From Scolanthus callimorphus (Eukaryota > Cnidaria > Anthozoa > Actiniaria > Edwardsiidae), in contig CM066912.1 in the NCBI GenBank assembly GCA_033964015.1, positions 9,230,015-9,294,014 on the forward strand: a DNA stretch of 64,000 bases, given 5' to 3'. Made by a program: the position numbers and the translations under genes. Each line of letters begins with the position of its first letter. Positions within the stretch are counted from its first letter, which is position 1. Positions 12,314 through 25,700 of this stretch are shown in pieces. The notes beneath the pieces are model-generated. The model saw nothing but the letters and a program-made list of their open reading frames with translations, was not told the DNA's origin and ran no database searches.

Positions 12314-12382
12314 CTAAGATGAATTTGAAGCACTCTTCTTTTGAGACAGGTTGATTTTGTCTCCTAAGCTTAGCGCCATGCC
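12314..12382 (-). CDS. COPB1: COPB1 exon 25 (stop)
   Basis: The exon encodes [20 protein letters not shown] and SS, then TAG at 12314-12316. The acceptor is CGTTTGCAG|. The [16 protein letters not shown] tail is the canonical beta-COP C-terminus. It is separated from exon 24 by a 2.9 kb MITE-filled intron. Confidence 0.95.
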   Translation of the reverse strand, partial: GMALSLGDKINLSQKKSASNSS

Positions 12383-15300
12383 CTGCAAACGAGAAAGAAA
12401 AACACAACAATAATTAGTGAGGGTAACCTCACTAATTTGGAATTAAGCTTTTGGTCATAGACACGCCTCATACGGAATATTGAGCTCATATATAGAGGAT
12501 ATTACACGGTGGCGCGAAGATATGAGTTTTATTTTCGAGTGGCAAGAACAATATTTTACGAATGAGCGCAGCGAATGAGTAAAATATTGTTTTTGACACG
12601 AGAAAATAAAACTCATATCTTCAAGCCACCGTGTAATTTTCTTTTTATTATATAGACAAACCAGAAAAAATATTCCAAATTGATTTCCAAGCACTTTTGT
12701 TATGACCGATATCCTCACTAGTGAGGATATGGAAAATATGTCACTGAGGACCCGGATGTAGCTTCGTATGAGATCTACGAGTGGCGTATTTCCCAGTAAA
12801 ACACTCGTGTCTATATAATAAACTGAAATATGGCTAAGGCGGACGGTTCTGCCTAACCCATCTTTTTTCAAAGGATGCAATCAATCAATTTATTTGCATT
12901 CCATATTTAACAATTATTCGCACTCAGGCGAATAATCACTGAGCCTGAGTGCAAATAATTGTTTTATTACAACTTTGCCAGTACATATCAGAGGAAAACG
13001 TCAAACAGAATAAATTAATTTGTTTACATGTTTTCGCAACAGTGTAAGTGTAAAAGCACTCCATTTCTCACATTTGAAGAGTTTTACACCAAACGTATTT
13101 GCTTCTTTCGTGTTTCTTCGGCATAGCATTTTATTTTATTTTTCAAATATTTCTCCTTCGGATAATTCTGCATCTTGAAAAAGATCGCTGCCAGTAAATA
13201 TAACTAGTAAATATTGCTGAATAAATTACATTTATTGGCCAATCAGCGCGCCCGAATCTCTATATTTACTGGCAAAATTATACTAAACATGAATGGTATT
13301 ACAATTAATTGATGTATTGTAACCATGCGTCTTTTGTTCATCTAAGAGAATTATTTTTGACTGACATTTTGCAACTGAATGTCTCCTTTGGCCAACTAGG
13401 TTTGCGTAATCTATGCGTTTACTTATTGTCGATGTGTGACGAGTCTGTCGTAAAGGTAACTGCCAAATTTTGTTTTGATATTCGCGAGCGTTTTAATGCG
13501 ATGGTTCGAGATGCTGAAGAATCTAATGAGTCTCATTAAGTCTTATGTAATTGTTTTTCTTTTGTACCTATATATTTGTTAGTGTATCCTATATGCCGTG
13601 TAATTATATAGCCAGCTCGAAATCCCATTGTGCCGGCACATTGATTTTTCTTGAATCGTCCAATTATTTTTTAATTGGATCGCGCGCGCTCTAATTGGAC
13701 AGTTCGCGCTAAAATTGGACAGTTTGGGTTTAAACATGGATGTTATATAATTAATAAATAACAGGACTCCATGCTTGTCCAATTAAGAAAAAAAATGGAT
13801 GATTCCTCGGAACTCCAAATTGGACGAGGCCTGGACTCGGCCTGCGGCCTCGTCCAATTTTGGAGTTCCTCTGAATCATCCAATTTTTTCTTAATTGGAC
13901 AGCATGGAGTCCTATTATATATACTAATTGGTATTTTATGGAATAAAGAATTATTATTAATGATGAATGGTATTACAATTAATGATACAGCATTATATAG
14001 TTACAGACAGAGACAGTCTTCTTTCAAAAGCTACATGTACAAAGCGGGCTAGTTTTTTACATACATAGAGGATATTACACGGTGGCGCGAAGATATGAGA
14101 TTTATTTTCGAGTGGCAAGAACAATATTTTACGAATGAGCGCAGCGAATGAGTAAAATACTGTTTTTGACACGAGAAAATAAAACTCATATCTTCAAGCC
14201 ACCGTGTAATTTTCTTTTTATTATATAGACAAACCAGAAAAAATATTCCAAATTGATTTCCAAGCACTTTTGTTTTGACAGATATCCTCACTAGTGAGGA
14301 TATGGAAAATATGTCACTGAGGACCCGGATGTAGCTTCGTATGAGTTCTACGAGTGGCGTATTTCCCAGTAAAACACTCGTGTCTATATAATAAACATGG
14401 ATCAACGTTACATTATTGAATAAAAATGGGATCTTGTCTTTAGAATTATTAGTCCAATTTTGAGAAACTGTTGAAATGTTCATTTATGTCATTAAACAAT
14501 GCGATACGGTTTTTTTATCGTATAACAATCAGACATAATAGTGTCATGTATAAATGAGCAATAGAATTTGAGTTTCTTGTTTAAATTAATAACATTCATT
14601 TGGTGTAAATCTTGATTCCTTCGCAATGTTTGATATTAGTTCAGATTTCCAAGGTCAAATTTTATAGAATTTTCACGCTCTAAAAATTGAAAAAACTCAT
14701 AATTTTAAAAAACACAGACATGGTTTTCGAGAAACACCTTTAAGGATTAAAACAAGCGTTCCAATCCAAAACAATAGAAAGTTCTTGAGTATAAAGTATA
14801 ATGAAGTATAATGAATCCATTATATGACTTCATTCCCAATGTTTACAGCCAAAGATGCTCAAGCGTCCCCCTCTAGAGTGCAATAATGAGTTGATTATTG
14901 CATCCATTATTCGAAGCATAAAGTCAGTGACTTAAGGTTACTGAGAACCTTCGCGCACGTCCTCGGAAAAAAAATCATACTCGTCCTTAGTTTAACCAAA
15001 ACATGTCAACCTATATATCGTTGGAAAGCTTATAGAATGGACTAGCGGGCTATGGCAAAAAGAAGAAATTTTTTAATAAATATAAATTTGTTGAAGGTTT
15101 TATAAAAAAATTGAGTGTGACATTTTCGAGAGCTATCGCTGCAGAACTGCTTGACCTTGACTCCCAAGAAACGCATATGCCTAAGTTAGACATTTTTATT
15201 TTTGGTCATATCTGCTCTCTCGGCTAGCCCTAAATAGAACATTATTTTAGTAACTTATGTACGATTGCCAAACATTCTTCTAGCAAGTTAAAACACTTGA

Positions 15301-16734
15301 TAAGCTGACTGACCTGGCTCTTGGCCCGTATCCGGACATGGCCAACAACAGGAGCGTCCGGTTGTCCGTACGGTTTCTCGATACTGACATTGGCAAGTGC
15401 GTCTTCACCAAAGATGCTGCGAGCGTACAGGTTGGCGGCCATGAATCCGCATGACCCAGCTAGCGCCTGTAGAGAAAGGAGGGATACAGTAAATGTACTC
15501 AAGCAAGTAGCCCTTACCCTAGTCGTGATTACACTAGCATAGTTACCTATTGACAAGTAGTCCTTACCCAAGGGACATACTAACGCATTTACTATTGGGA
15601 AATTAGCCACTACCCGAAGAATAAAGCAATTGTTGTGGTTACACTAGCAGAGTCATACATGGGCACGTAGTCCTTACCCTAGGGGTATAGCAAAACTAGC
15701 ACATTTTACTAATGTAAAATTAGCCACTACCCTAGGAAAATAGCGATAGTTATGGTTATACTAGCAGAGTTACCCATGGGCAAGTATTCCTTAACCTAGG
15801 GACATAACAATACTAGCATATTTACTAATGGAAATTAGCCACTACCCGAGGAAAACAGCAAAAGTTGTGGTTACACTAGCAGTTACCCATGGGCATGTAA
15901 CAGCAATAACAATATAACAATAACAATATAAAAGCAACAACAATATTAACAAAAGCAGCAACGAGTACAGTTCACCTTCTCAGGTGTGAGTCACTGCACA
16001 ACAACAATAACACCAGTAGTGACAAAAACAAATATGATCAATTACAACAACAGCAAAAAACAACAATAACAGCAACAACAACAACGATATTAACAAAAGC
16101 AGCAGCGAGAGTAGAGCTTACCTTCTCAGGCGTGAGATACTCCACAACAACAACAACAACAGTAATAACAAAAACAAATATTATCAACAACAGCGACAGC
16201 GAAAACAACAACCACAGCAGCAACAACAACAACACCAACAGCAGCTACAACAGCAACAATACAAACAAAAGCAGCAGCGAGAGTAGAGCTTACCTTCTAA
16301 GGTGTGAGATACTGCACAACAACAACAACAACAGTAATAACAAAAACAAATATTATCAACAACAGTGACAGCGAAAACAACAACCACAGCAGCAACAACA
16401 ACAACAGCAACAGCAACAACAACAACAACACAAACAAAAGCAGCAGCGAGAGTAGAGCTTACCTTCTAAGGTGTGAGATACTGCACAACAACAACAACAG
16501 TAATAACAAAAACAAATAATATGAACAACAGCGACAGCGAAAACAACAACCACAGCAGCAGCAACAACAACAACAACAACAGCAACAATACAAACAAAAG
16601 CCAGCGAGAGTAGAGCTTACCTTCTCAGGCGTGAGATACTGCACAACAACAACAACAGTAACAACAAAGACAAATATCAACAACAGCGAAAGTGAAAACA
16701 GCGAAAGTGAAAACAACAACAACAGCAACAACAA

Positions 16735-16765
<31 letters not shown>

Positions 16766-19700
16766 AACAACAACAACAATACAAACAAAAGCCAGCGAGA
16801 GTAGAGCTTACCTTCTCAGGTGTGAGATACTGCACAACAACAACAACAGTAACAACAAGAACAAATATCAACAACAGCGACAGTGAAAACAACAACAACA
16901 GCAGCAACAACAACAATACAAACAAAAGCCAGTGAGAGTAGAGCTTACTTTCTCAGGTGTGAGGCACTGCATGTTAGTAGAGCCGATCAGATGCTCCAGG
17001 TACTCGCGTAGATCACTAATATTAGTGTTGACTGTCACCTGCAAAGGAACAAACACCACGTCACCTTTAGTCCGGTCATACTAGCACCGAAAATAGAGAA
17101 ACTGCGAAAACTAATCATACAAAAAGGGGAAATGTTCACAGCACACGTGGGAGGATTTGGGAATAAAATCGGACTGTAGCTACCCTGGGTACCAGAGTCT
17201 CCAAGCTTCACTCTTTTACAAATCGCGGCGTCTTGGCTTTTAGCGTATCAGTAAACGGGTGAAGCTTCGAGCCTCTGGGACCCAGGGTAGACTGTAGCAC
17301 TGCATCAATGAATACATGTTTTTTTTTTACCGGCTGGGAGGTCCGTATAGGGAAAAACTATGACCAAGGGCTGGAACATTTACTTAAAAGATATGACTAT
17401 TGTTTGTAAAATTATGTAGCCTGCGAAAGCCGACACCATCAAGCGCTCGTCGAAAGAGACTCTCGCAAAGAGCGTCTGCGCGTTCAAGCCAAAACATTCC
17501 ATACTAGTGACGTATTACTTTTGACCAGATCTGGGTCAAAATACGTCATCAGTACGGAATGTTTGGCTTGAGCGCGCAGACGCCTCTTTGCGAGAGTCTC
17601 TTTCGGCGAGCGCTAAGTGGTGTCATTATGCCGTTCTAATGAAAAAGTACCCCGGAGGTGCTCTGTAACCTCAATAACGGCACCATCTCTGTTCCCCATG
17701 TTACCTTGTTTTCCCATTCGAACTCAGCCCACATCTGACGAAACTCGGAGTCGGTGCATGAAGCGGGGATGATATAGTCCATGATATCAATATGGATATC
17801 ATTAAGAACAACACAGTTACGATCACCACCTCCCCCGGAGACATCATACACTGGGGAGAAAAACAGGGGGGGGGGGGAAAGCATGAGTAGGGAACAACAT
17901 GTTTGTTACAATGCTTCACAGAATTCCCACGCGAGGAGCTCATACGACAATGCCTATTCTTTCTTTTTGTTACTCAGTGCTATGCACCGAAGTTAAATGA
18001 ATGTGGAAGCATTAAAAAAGGATGTTTAGTCGACTGCCAAAGCTGAAAGGTCATTTGAAGCTTCTTGGGGAACCTCACAAAACGGCAAGATAATCATCCG
18101 AGTAATCATCCGAGAGTACGTAATCATCCGAGCAAGAACTAGGCTCAACGTCATTGTCCTAACTGTTGAGAGGGTTCCCCACCTAGGATATGTCTTATCC
18201 TTTTTCCACAGAAGGTATTCATGACTAGTCGAAACGTCATTATACCACAACGCGCGCGTTTCTCGCATTCTGATTGGCTCTCAGCCATGGGTACATAAGA
18301 GGACATACCACGGAACGCGCCATCATAAGCGCGCGCGCTAAAAAGAACCAACGAAAACACCGTTTGGCTGCGCGCGCGCTGCTTTTTCCTTTTTATTTTT
18401 GCCTTTTTGTTGTGGTATAAAACAAATGTCCTCTGATTTTCCGTGGTATGTCCTCTTATATACCACGGAATGACGTAATAAAGTGGTCAAAATGTACTGC
18501 GGACCCACTCGGCTGCGCCTCGTGAGTCCACAACATTTTGACCACTCTATTACGTCATTCCGTGGTATATAAGAGGACATACCACGGAAAATCAGAGGAC
18601 ATTTGTTAAATAACAGCGAAATAGATTTGACATGCCTGAGATAAATATCGACCATAAAATGTCTCTACACCAATGAGAATAAAGAAAAATAATCGGCTTT
18701 TGCACTATGCTCTCCGCATGCAAATTATTCTAAAATTGTTTATTCTGCTTGTGGCAATTGTGGTCATATCTCCCTAAAACTCTCAACTTTAGTGATATGC
18801 TTCATTTTTGTGACTATAAGCCAATGAAATCGTATGATTTTCAAAAGAAATTCATTACATTCCAGCGTGCAGTACTATTGGCTTGACTAGTTCTTGTATG
18901 GACCATTGACGTTTTCTCAACTAACCGCCAACACAACAAGAACAAACTTGTACAAGAGTGGATTAACAAGAGTTAGAATATTTCCCTACTGTATTTGTCC
19001 ACATCACAGTCAGAAAAGTGTCTATTTTTAGATTTAAGTTTCGCGCACGAAAGTATTCGAAGCTCAGGCTCGAATGCTCGTATACCCAATACACAACAAA
19101 ATAGAGAATATCCTACCTTATCTTTGCGATTTTAACGGTTTTTCCATTGATCTGCGATTTAATTTTAGGCTGGATCTCACAACTGTTCGCGTGGCAAGAA
19201 AGTGGGAACCCTGTGGATGACGAATTTTTGCGGGCATCCTAGTTCTAAAAATAGACACTTTTCTGACTGTGATTCGGGCGTACATAGTAAATATGGAAAC
19301 TCTTGGTAATCCACTCTTGACTTGTACATACCGATATTGCCAAAGATGATACCGTTTTCCGTGGAAGACACCTTGACACTGGCCTATTCAAAAAATATCA
19401 GAACTGTAAATGAAGGCAACCGAGTCACAGTAAAAAGTGTGTGCTGTTCTAAGATGTACCGGTACGTGCGATTTTTTTTATTTACGCCCACTTTATGGCA
19501 CTTTGAAATTTTTTAAGGCAAGTTATTGAGAAAAAAGGAAAAAGTATTCAAGGTGGTGCGAACCCTCCACCCTGTAAAAAATTACATATTCATAACCCAA
19601 CATCTTACACATGAGGTACGAGAGAGTTCGCAGGTTCAACATCCTCCTTTTAATTCACTCATAGAACGAGAATATGTGAATCATAAGTATTTATACTAGC

Positions 19701-22700
19701 TAGCCGCCATCTTGAAGTGTGCGTAAAAAAAATCTGCCTGGTGGCATGTGGTATAGACGGAGAGTATTCTCTCTCCCAGACATCCCCGGCTCACAATATA
19801 CATACATACACACATCTTTATTTTACCACGGATATTCCATCAACATTACATACACATTTCAGTAAAGTTTGCACCGTCGATACGTCATGGGAGCCAATAG
19901 GTGTACCAAAACAGAATGATTGACACTATATATTAGAACAATACCCATATCTATCGCCCTGCTTATGCCAAATGATCCGACAGTACTTCGCTCAAGACAT
20001 TTTGTTCTTGGTTGACTCGAGAATTTCGTTCTTCTCCCATGATGCACAACTGGTAACAACACACAGCTGTGACGGTGCAACCTTTTCTGAAAGAGAAAAG
20101 GTTGCACCAACAGATGTATACTGGTTTACATCTCGCTGGGGGAGGTTCTGATGACAGGTACTTGAGGGTATTCGCTGATTGGCTGAAATGGTGCGTATCC
20201 GTACAGCGTTATCTCCCTTTTGACCATGTCCTACTTTAGTTAATAGAACACATATTCGTTTGCTTGTCACATTTCAAAGGTCCAGAGAAGCGATACAGAC
20301 ACTGAGGTCGAGGATGAAACCAATATCTGTTATTAGTCAAATCACACTTCTAGTGGTCTATTGTCAATGCTGCGTTCTGATCGAGTTACGAATTGACCTA
20401 CTAGTGTGATTTGAAACAATTATTCCTCTCGCCCTCATGGCCTCTGCGTCAATAGCATTCGGGCTCCAGGAATAATTGTTAATGATCTATGCCCTGCCTT
20501 CCACTCACCTTAATATTTGAGAAGTCGTTTGCCCCCAACAATATGGGCTGCGGTTTTTCCACCAGCTTCAAGTCACCTGCCAAGGAAGAACAAAACAATT
20601 TAGAATTCTATCACAGAATTGCTATTGTTAGTAAAATACCTCTGTGTGCTATGTGATTACCCAGAAGACAAGGCAAACCTTTACCCAGCGGGTTATGCAA
20701 CGTCTTTACCCAGAAGGCTATGTGAAGTATTTACCCAGAGGGCTAGAAATCTTTACCCAGAAGTCTATGTGAAGGCTTTACCCAGAAGGCCATGCGAGGT
20801 ATTTACCCAGAAGGCTAGAAACCTTTACCCAGAAGGCTATGCGAAGTATTTGCCCAGAAGGCTATGCGAGGTCTCCAGAAGGCTATAAACATTTACCCAA
20901 GAGGTTGTGTAACTCATCGCGAGGCACGTTTTCTTTTCCATCAACATTTCGTGTGCTGTACACTCATGTACCCACTGGGTACCTGTTTTCATTGTGAAGT
21001 CTTACCAAGTGTAGCGAGCTCTAGCGTGACATTCTGTAGTGTATCTGTGGTCTGGTTGACAATCAGCACATCTAGCACAATATCGTACTGATTCACATTC
21101 ACGTAGGCCTCGGCGTACACGGGGTCGGAGAACCCGGTCAGTTGGGATACCTGTGGCGATAAGTACTTAATTTATTGAGATGTAAATTATTATGGATTAA
21201 AATCCAGCGCAAATTGGAAGGTCAAAGGAATAATTGACCACAATTTTAGCAAGCAATAATTAATCGGAGCCCCCTGAAAGTTTCATACTGCTTCCTTTTA
21301 ACCCACTACTTCAATTTCAGAGAATGTTTGACACTGACTGATGATAGATATTCATAAAACCACTATCCACATCTGTCTCCTGGGGCCAATCCCCTGCTGA
21401 AACGTGAATTGAAGGTTGCACTGTAGGTTTTAACAGGCGTGGCCATGTTATGTGTTTCTCCTTGTCAATATACTTTTTCCGCTTGAGTGGGGGCGCTGTG
21501 GTTTGTTTACCCGACTGGCATCCTATTCGCGTAGAATGTTCTTTGTTTCCACACATCAATATCAATGAATTTTCTCGTGCATTACAAAAAATAATAATAA
21601 GTTGTTTCGTGCCAACCAGGAAGACCACAGGGCCCCCAATCAAGCGAAAAAGGTATATTACTGCTCGGGTCTTGATGCCCGCCAAACGCTACCGTTGATC
21701 ATAAAGTTCATAAAGAAGACGGGGATTCAGTATTGACCTTGTTTAGTTTAGTGCTTTGTAAATCTTCTTCCTTCTTGCCGGTCGCACCAACGGCTTGGGA
21801 CAAACTCAGTGCAAACTGATCCTAAAACACAAAACAACACCACTCAGCGCAATGTGATCACAAAACACAAAACAACATTTATTATAAAATGAATTATGAA
21901 GTTATAGAGCGGATGACCGTCAAGACTTGTTATGTAATTACGACTGCTTTGCGTTCTCATTGGCTACTCGTTTTCCTCAGCCAATCAAATTCTGTAGTAT
22001 ATACAATTATTGGCCTCGCGCACAATGTTGCGCACGCGAGCGTAACAAAAATTCTAACGCTAGGTTTGGTACTATTTCTCTGCAACCACTAGCGTTTTCT
22101 TTGTATAAATTTCCAGAAATAATATTCAACTGATGTGCATTCCAAAAAATATGTATGAGCTCAAATAATTATGATGAAGTATCATTTTAGGCCAATTCAT
22201 TAAATGTGTTCTGAAAAAGGCTGTATTTTCGGACCTAATTTTCTACAAGCACTTTTTTAAATATTCGATTTGTGAAAAATGCGTTGTTCTTTGACTGGAA
22301 GCAATTGCAAAAGTGAAATGCACTTGAAATTTACTTTCAACCTGTGCAGATTTAATTGAGAAAGGATAAATGGTGAGAAAGAAAATAATTCAAGAGTAGC
22401 GTTAGAATTTTTTCGCCACGAAAAAACATTAAAACAGCCAATTTTTTTACGCCTTTTCGCGCATATTTTTGCCTTTTGTTGCTAATTCGCGCGTTTTGTT
22501 GCCCACCAAAACGCGCCAATTTTTTGTCCTTTTTTGCCCTGTTCTTTTTTGCCTGTTTTTCTTTTTGCCTATTTTTGCCCTGCGCGTTTTTGCCTAATTT
22601 TGCCCAAGCACGCCCTTTTTGCCAATTATTTTCTCTGAAGGATTTTTTTTTTATCGTGTCGAACAGACGGCGGGCTATCGAAATAGCTAAATCGAAGGCC

Positions 22701-25700
22701 TCGACACTGAGAAAAGGATCTGAAGCGATTGATCATTTATGCTCTCATTATGTTAATGCAACATCATCTAATCATTGTCCAACGTCCTCTCAATGCAGTC
22801 CACCTTACCAAGTATTCTTGCTACGTTTTCTTCGAGCTTCTTAAATCTTTTTTTAAGGTTAAAACTGCTTCTAAAATGGAATTCTCGGTTTCACGGAGAA
22901 GCTCTACATAATTTAAACGACCATTGCCGATTTTCTTCATCAAGGTCACCTCGTCGATTTAAAAAACTGCGTATTGCAATCCGTGTGTGCACGACATTTT
23001 TGCCCATTTTTGCGCAATTTTGCCCATTTACGCCCAATTTTGCCTTTTTTGCCTAAAACGATTTTTGTGAAATACCATAAATTCTCGAATTAACGATGCA
23101 CTTGACTGTTTTTTTCGTCACTTGCCCCAGATCAGGATGTTTTTTTATTAATTTGATCATATCTCCAAATTACAGATAACATTTTTGCCTCTCCGTCTGG
23201 TTTTATCCTTTTTTGCCTTTTTTGCCCAACTACCAGATAATTTGATGGTTTGTTTATGTAGTTAGTATGAAAAAACTAACTTGAAAGGAAAAGCTTATCG
23301 AAGCACAAGAAAAGGAAAAATTACAACAAAGACAATAGGTTAAAAAACACTAAGAGGAAAGTAAGAGCTCGGGGACTGCATTTAATAATAGAATGAGCAA
23401 AAAACGCGCACTGGAAAAGTTAATTTCACTGAAACAATTGTACAACAGTAAACAGGGTAAATCGATTTGATAAGACATTGACATTATGACCTACCTGAAA
23501 TAAGTTTCTTGAGAAGACGGTGATTGAAGTCGAAGGCTGCGCTTTCTAAGTTTCTTTCTACTTAAGTTTCTTCTCGACGACAGTTCGACTCTCGGCAAAA
23601 ATTAAGGGCAAAAAAGGCAAAAACGAGGCAAAAAGGGCTAAAAAGTAACAAGGCAAAAAATGCGCGATTAGACAAAAATGATTTCGAACGATGCGCGAAA
23701 AGGCAAAAAAAAGGCAACAAATATCACGCAAAAAAAGGCAAAAAACAAGGCAAAAAAGGCAAAATAGGCAAAAAATCAAGAGAACACAATTCGAGTATCA
23801 AATGTTACGCTTCATTTTCAAAATTTTTATATAGGTGCGTTACAAAAACACAAATTACACAAACTTCCCAGTTCGTTTCACACACCGAGCGTAATATATT
23901 TCCAAAATACGATGTTTTGACAGTATTTCAAGCTATTTTTAAATAGACAACATTGCTGTTTTCTTAAATTAGAGCAATTCTAAAACAAAAATAGTAGTGA
24001 TTTTGTAGTGGATGTAGCCGTGCGCAACATCGTGCGCGAGGCCTATTGTGTAATTACTTAGTAATTGCTTCGGCTGGTGATTGGCTGAGAAAAAAAGCCA
24101 TTTAGGAGCAAGTTGTGATTTCTCTCGATTCTGATTGGCTAGTGATTGCTCAATTGCAATTGCTTTCACGACAGTCATGCGAAAACCGCTCTAATGAGAT
24201 GCTAATGGTGGCTTTACAGCTGGGCAATGCTGCATGGGATTGATACCCTCAGTGCAAAACAATAGAGGGTCATGCAATAGAACGAGGGCAAAATGTGATG
24301 ATTTCTAAGTCTGCCTATCCAATCACGCAAGATCTTCCGAGGAGCTGTATCACTCCTAGACCTAAAAGCATATACACGACTTTGCTAATACGTGGAATAT
24401 CTCGGACCAAGCCCCTCAAGGAAGCCACGGTCGAATGAGGCCGTTAATTTCATTCTTTTGTTATTTGTCCCTGGTGACCAGACATGTCATGCATTAGCAA
24501 AATCGTGCATTGCTTTTTTTCTGTAATTTTTGTTGTAACGTGAACATCTCTAACTTGTTTTCGTTTCTCTATGTAAAGGTCCGTTCACACGGCGCGATCT
24601 TAGCTGTGATTTCAGGTGCGATTTTTGCGGCAATCGTCGACGTCATATGGCGCGATGTGAACGGCCAGCGATTTAGCTCTGCTTTATTTGTCAGTTTGTT
24701 GGCGATCTCAAGAAATCGCACCCGCGTCGCAGTGGAATTTGAACATGTTAAAAACGCCTGCGGCATCGCAAGTGAAATCGCCTAAGATCGACGGTCGTTC
24801 ACAGCGCGCGATATGACATCGCCATGAGATCGCAACAGAAGTCGCAGCTGAAATCACGCCGTGTGAACGGGCCTTCAGTGTCTTGTGAAATAAATAAAAG
24901 TAGTAATAGAACCAGGTTTTCTACCTCTGTGATGCCACTCTCCGACTTGGCAAGTAGGTTGAGGAATGGGATAGGATCATCTGCTTGGATGGCAAGCACT
25001 TTCTCGGCATCCGCCTGGGACAAGAGAAACAATAGTTCACATAGTAGAAGGGAAACTACATGTACAAAGCGGTACTGCTACGACCCCAAGTCCTTCTCCA
25101 TGGCTTTTTTGTTCACAATTATTGAGTCCTGACAAGGGCTCATAAGTATTGAGCCCCTGGCCCTGACAGTACACATATGATAACGAGATTCACGCAAGAA
25201 AGCACTGATGAAATTTCATGATTTTGCAATTACTTTTCAAGGATAAAAATAAAACATCAAGGACTCAAAAAACCACGGCAGTTGCAGATACTGAACATAT
25301 CAGTATGATATTAGATACTGAACATATCTAGACATTTGACATTTAATTAAGTCAAGAACCTGATCATTCTAAAAATCGATGTTAAATTCAAGGACTTTTT
25401 CATGACAATATTTTGTTGAAATCCCAGGACTTTTCCAGGCCTGTAGTGCCTTTTTTTAGAACTCCACGACTTTCTAGAACTTTCCAGGACCGTGTGAACC
25501 TTGGACAAGTTGCCTTCGGGATTCCTGGGGCTCACCTTGACCTTCTGCTCCTCCTCAAGTCTCTTGTTGGCATCAAGCATAGTGGAGAGAGACTGACGGC
25601 ACGCTATGGTGAAGATATTCCTCATCAATGGCGCACGCTCAGCTACCGCACGGAGACACATGGACACACGGTCAACATCATCATCAGTGATGGTCTAGAG

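Noticed and set aside
16038..16925. Several open frames rich in Cys, Leu or Asn across intron 23
   Set aside because: They are read-outs of CAA/TTG tandem repeats in different frames, with no conserved protein text apart from the copied LTPEK exon end.
15900..16948. CRISPR-like array appearance of regular repeats
   Set aside because: Spacers are low-complexity CAA tracts, repeats contain spliced-gene sequence and the genome is animal.
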